From positions 1,860,001-1,924,000 of the forward strand of contig NZ_JAPEOZ010000001.1 in the NCBI RefSeq assembly GCF_026340655.1: a stretch of 64,000 bases of DNA, written 5' to 3'. This stretch comes from Streptomyces sp. NBC_01275. GTDB taxonomy: Bacteria > Actinomycetota > Actinomycetes > Streptomycetales > Streptomycetaceae. The notes below the pieces were generated by a model. It saw only the letters and a list, made by a program, of their open reading frames with translations, searched no databases and was not told the origin of the DNA. The position numbers and the translations under genes were made by a program. Positions 61,222 through 64,000 of this stretch are shown in pieces (within the stretch, counting starts at the first letter, position 1; every line of letters begins with the position of its first letter).

Positions 61222-62874
61222 ATGGACAGCCGCGACACCCGCACGGACCACCGATTCGACAACCAGGCCGCCGGCATCACCGTGCAGCGCGCCCTGGAGC
61301 TGCCCGGGCTGCGCAGCGGGCTCCCCGAGATCCTTGCGGGCGCCGACCGGCTGGGCCGCACGGTGCGCTGGGTGCACGCGGGCGAGGTCCCCAACATCGC
61401 CTCCCTGCTCAAGGGCGGCGAGCTGCTGCTGACCACCGGCTACGGCCTGGGCACCCGTCCGGCCGAACAGCGGGCGTTCGTGCGCACCCTGGCCGAGCGG
61501 GGCATCGCCGCCCTGGTGATCGAACTGGGCCCGCGCTTCACCCGGCTGCCCGCGGCCCTCGTCGAGACGGCCCGCACGACCGGCCTGCCGCTGGTCCAGC
61601 TGCACCGCGAGGTGCCCTTCGTGGCGGTGACGGAGGAGATCCACACCGAGATCGTCAACGGGCACTACGCCCTGCTCCAGCGCGCGGAGGAGGTGCACCG
61701 CCGCTGCACGGAGGCGCTGCTGGGCGGCGGCGGGATCCCCCAGGTGCTGGGCATCCTCGCGGACTTCAGCGGCAACCCGGTCTTCCTGGAGACGACGGAC
61801 GGCCAGCTCCTGTACGCCGCCGGGTCCGGCCCCGAGGGAGCCGATCCCCTCCAGGTGTGGGAGGGGCTGCGCGGCCCGCACAAGGACGCGCCGCCGCCCG
61901 CCGGTTCGGTGCTGGTGGACGTGCCCGGGGGCGGGCCGGGGGCGGGTTCGGTGCGCGCCCGGCTCGTCCTGCTGCCCGTGCGCTCCCCGCTCGCACCGGT
62001 GCACCGGATCGCCGCCGAGCGGGCGGCCGGGATCCTGGCCGTGGTGCTGATGCAGGCCCGCCAGGAGGAGGAGCTGGCGGCGCGCGGCCGGGGCGACTTC
62101 CTGACCGACCTCGCCGAGGGCCGCATCGCGGCGGAGGACGCTCCGGCGCAGGCCCGCGTCCTCGGCTTCAAGCCCGGCCAGAGCCCGCTGCTCCCGGTCG
62201 TCATGCGGCTGGGCGACACCGGCTCCCCGGGCGGCGGCTGGGCGGTGCTGGCCCGCGCGGTGGCGGAGGAGCTGGCGTCGGTGGGCGTGCCGGTGCTGCT
62301 GGGCGTACGGCCGGTCGAGGGGCGGGTGCCCCTGCTGCTGGGCCTGCGCTCGGAGTCGGAGCGGTCGGCGGTCGCGGACCGGGTGGCGGCGGCGCTGCGG
62401 GCCGGGGTGGAACGGGCCGGGATGCAGCGCCCGGGAGCGCAGCCGCCGGTCGTGGTCGTCGGGGTCGCGGGCGGCTGGGCGGCCGCCTCCGCGGGCCTGC
62501 GGCACGCGGCGGAGACCGCGGCCGCCGCCCAGGGCCTGTCGGACCGCCCCTGGTACGACGCCCGCCGCCTCGACATCGACCTGCTGCTGTGGCGGCTGCG
62601 CGAGCACCCCGACCTCGCGGCCTTCGTGGACCGCGCGATCGGCCCGGTCCGCGACCACGACCAGCGGGCGAAGCCCCCGCTGCTGCCCACCCTGGAGACC
62701 TATCTGGCCCATGCGGGCCGCAAGGCGGAGACCGCCCGTGAGCTGCACCTGAACCGGCAGACCCTCTACAACCGCCTCGCCCGCATCGGCGAGTTGCTGG
62801 GCACCGACCTCGACGACCCCCAGACGGTCCTGGCGCTGAGCCTGGCCCTGCGGGCCCGGCGGCACGTGCCGTAG
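61222..62874 (+). CDS. PucR-family transcriptional regulator
   Basis: A 550-aa regulator. The N-terminal PucR domain starts ITVQRALELPGLRSGLPEIL and contains GGELLLTTGYGLG; a GGDEF-like middle region follows. The C-terminal helix-turn-helix (TLETYLAHAGRKAETARELH, NRQTLYNRLARIGELLG) binds DNA. PucR proteins regulate purine, amino acid or catabolic genes; no such gene is adjacent, so its target is unknown. ATG 61222 lacks a strong ribosome site. It is convergent with the glycosyltransferase gene. Confidence 0.9.
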   Translation: MDSRDTRTDHRFDNQAAGITVQRALELPGLRSGLPEILAGADRLGRTVRWVHAGEVPNIASLLKGGELLLTTGYGLGTRPAEQRAFVRTLAERGIAALVIELGPRFTRLPAALVETARTTGLPLVQLHREVPFVAVTEEIHTEIVNGHYALLQRAEEVHRRCTEALLGGGGIPQVLGILADFSGNPVFLETTDGQLLYAAGSGPEGADPLQVWEGLRGPHKDAPPPAGSVLVDVPGGGPGAGSVRARLVLLPVRSPLAPVHRIAAERAAGILAVVLMQARQEEELAARGRGDFLTDLAEGRIAAEDAPAQARVLGFKPGQSPLLPVVMRLGDTGSPGGGWAVLARAVAEELASVGVPVLLGVRPVEGRVPLLLGLRSESERSAVADRVAAALRAGVERAGMQRPGAQPPVVVVGVAGGWAAASAGLRHAAETAAAAQGLSDRPWYDARRLDIDLLLWRLREHPDLAAFVDRAIGPVRDHDQRAKPPLLPTLETYLAHAGRKAETARELHLNRQTLYNRLARIGELLGTDLDDPQTVLALSLALRARRHVP

Positions 62875-62929
62875 GCGTGTCGGCCCGTGACGGCTCGCGG
62901 CCCGGCTCAGCTCGTCGGCCGGGGCCCGG

Positions 62930-64000
62930 TCAGATCATCGGCTGGGGCCGGGTCAGCTCGTCGTAGACGCTGAGGACCTGGGCGACGGTCTCGTCCTCGG
63001 TGGGCCAGGTGGCGGCCTGACGGCTGCCCAGGTCCCGCAGGAGCGCGCACCGTTCGGGATCGTCCAGCAGCCGTACGACGGCCTCGGAGAGAGCCTGCGC
63101 GTCGTCGGGGGGCACGAGTTCGGCCGCGTCGCCGACGAGTTCGCGGATGCCGCCGGTCAGGGCCGCGACGAGCGGCACGCGCGCGTGGAACGCCTCCTGG
63201 GCCAGGACCGACCGCGACTCCCCGCGGCCCGGCAGCAGCGCGAGGTCGGCGGCGGCGAGCAGCTCCCCGACGTCGTCCCGGCGCCCGATGAGCCGCACCG
63301 GCAGCTCCTCGTCCTCGATCCGGCGCTGGAGCTCCGCCCGCTGCGGCCCCTCCCCCACGATCACCACCAGCGGCACGGACTCCCGCCGGCCCCATGCGCG
63401 CGAGGCGTCCAGCAGCAGGTCGTAGCCGCGATGGCGGTCGAGGGAGCCGACCGCCATCAGCAACGGCCTGCCCATCGCGCCGAGTTCGGCCCGCATCTTG
63501 GGGCACGGCTGATCGGCGTCCTCCTGCCCCTCGGCCTGTCCCACGGCCCGGCGGGGCCCGGGCAGCGCCACGGCGGCGAGCCGCGCGTCCCGCGCGCCCG
63601 TGCGGCGGGCCCGGTCCACCAGGTCGGAGGTGGTGCCGAGCACCACGGTGGCCGCCTTCGCGACCCGCCGTTCCAACAGCCGCAGCAGATGGGCGCGGGC
63701 TCCCTCGGCGTGCGCCCGGTTGTGCCAGGTGACGACCAGCGGGGTACGGCGCCCGCCGAGCGCGAGGACCGCCCGGAACGAGGCGTGCAGCCCGTGCGCA
63801 TGGACCAGGTCGGCGTCCGTGCAGGCCGCCCGCAGCGCCGCCACGGACCCGGGGTCGCTGCTGCGCGGCACGTGCACGTGTTCGGCGCCGGCGCCCGTGA
63901 AGTCGTAGGCGTGATCGGCGTCGACAGGGGCGCACACCGTCACCCGCACGCCCCGTGCGACGAGCCCGGCGGCCAGGGAGCGCACATGCGTGCTGCTGCC
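62930..64000 (-). CDS. Glycosyltransferase family 4, 5' end beyond window
   Basis: At least 356 residues of a GT4 (GT-B fold) transferase, cut by the window end: the frame is open at 64000, reading GSSTHVRSLAAGLVARGVRV, the usual GT4 N-terminus. The GTG at 63985 is therefore unlikely to be the start. The nucleotide-sugar site includes LMAVGSLDRHRGYDLLLDAS and the E-x7-E region LLPGRGESRSVLAQEAFHAR. Acceptor and sugar unknown. A near-duplicate 25-bp sequence straddles the stop (62910-62960). Confidence 0.87.
   Translation of the reverse strand, partial: GSSTHVRSLAAGLVARGVRVTVCAPVDADHAYDFTGAGAEHVHVPRSSDPGSVAALRAACTDADLVHAHGLHASFRAVLALGGRRTPLVVTWHNRAHAEGARAHLLRLLERRVAKAATVVLGTTSDLVDRARRTGARDARLAAVALPGPRRAVGQAEGQEDADQPCPKMRAELGAMGRPLLMAVGSLDRHRGYDLLLDASRAWGRRESVPLVVIVGEGPQRAELQRRIEDEELPVRLIGRRDDVGELLAAADLALLPGRGESRSVLAQEAFHARVPLVAALTGGIRELVGDAAELVPPDDAQALSEAVVRLLDDPERCALLRDLGSRQAATWPTEDETVAQVLSVYDELTRPQPMI

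Noticed and set aside
62930..63985. GTG at 63985 as the start of the GT4 gene
   Set aside because: The frame stays open to the window end and the upstream residues (GSSTH) belong to the conserved GT4 N-terminus.

Overview
The window is chromosomal DNA from a Streptomyces-type actinomycete. Base composition is very G+C rich with strong third-position G/C bias, GTG starts are common, and the content is characteristic of the genus: streptogrisin proteases, a Cvn conservon, a SepF-like protein (SflA), DnaE2 with an inactive Y-family polymerase partner, a PucR regulator, and the block parA-scpA-scpB-rluB / ald / pyrG. From memory the gene order follows the S. coelicolor SCO1734-SCO1785 neighbourhood; I could not check this by alignment. 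No rRNA, tRNA, CRISPR array, prophage or complete insertion sequence was found.

Layout. 0-3.3 kb: cell-wall-anchored lytic polysaccharide monooxygenase, secreted lipase, and a divergent MarR/cupin pair sharing a 46-bp operator. 3.2-8.8 kb: a NADAR-domain protein divergent from an SOS-boxed dnaE2 / Y-family-like operon. 8.8-12.4 kb: an MmyB-type regulator remnant, two streptogrisin-type proteases flanking a slipin, and a possible 48-residue zinc-ribbon ORF. 12.4-16.2 kb: operon of an FAD/NAD(P)-binding protein, a luciferase-like monooxygenase and a DUF1684 protein. 16.7-20.4 kb: conservon cvnABCD. 20.6-28.8 kb: Cys-tailed DUF5685 protein, sflA, a glutaryl-CoA-dehydrogenase-like gene, MFS exporter, PIG-V-like mannosyltransferase, PAP2 phosphatase, I78 inhibitor. 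29.1-35.0 kb: a branched-chain-amino-acid/urea-type ABC system in which both permeases and one ATPase are fused in one chain. 35.1-37.6 kb: Rpf-like LysM protein and two hypothetical genes. 37.7-42.3 kb: cmk-plsC-der and aroH-tyrA. 42.5-44.3 kb: Rieske / DUF6529 redox operon. 44.3-46.1 kb: NrtR-type Nudix regulator and ADP-ribosylglycohydrolase under a 51-bp palindrome. 46.2-50.8 kb: parA - RHH-like gene - scpA - scpB - rluB. 51.2-57.4 kb: ald, a STAND/TPR ATPase, an ADP-ribose-type Nudix hydrolase, pyrG. 57.9-64 kb: GH15 enzyme, covalent-flavin oxidoreductase, PucR regulator, and a GT4 glycosyltransferase cut by the window end.

How the genes fit together. Several operons show translational coupling by ATGA, GTGA or TGATG overlaps (dnaE2/partner, cvn, cmk/plsC, aroH/tyrA, DUF6529/Rieske, nrtR/ADP-ribosylglycohydrolase, parA-rluB). 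ADP-ribose chemistry recurs (NADAR protein, NrtR, ADP-ribosylglycohydrolase, Nudix hydrolase), and chromosome or septum organisation is represented by ParA, ScpAB and SflA. Most of the window is core Streptomyces sequence. The features most worth following up are the NADAR gene that lacks part of its fold beside the SOS-controlled dnaE2 cassette, the LivH-LivM-LivG fusion with an Arg-P-loop partner, the NrtR palindrome abutting its start codon, the Cys-rich tail of the DUF5685 protein, and short AGAGATC-containing tandem repeats placed directly after two stop codons.
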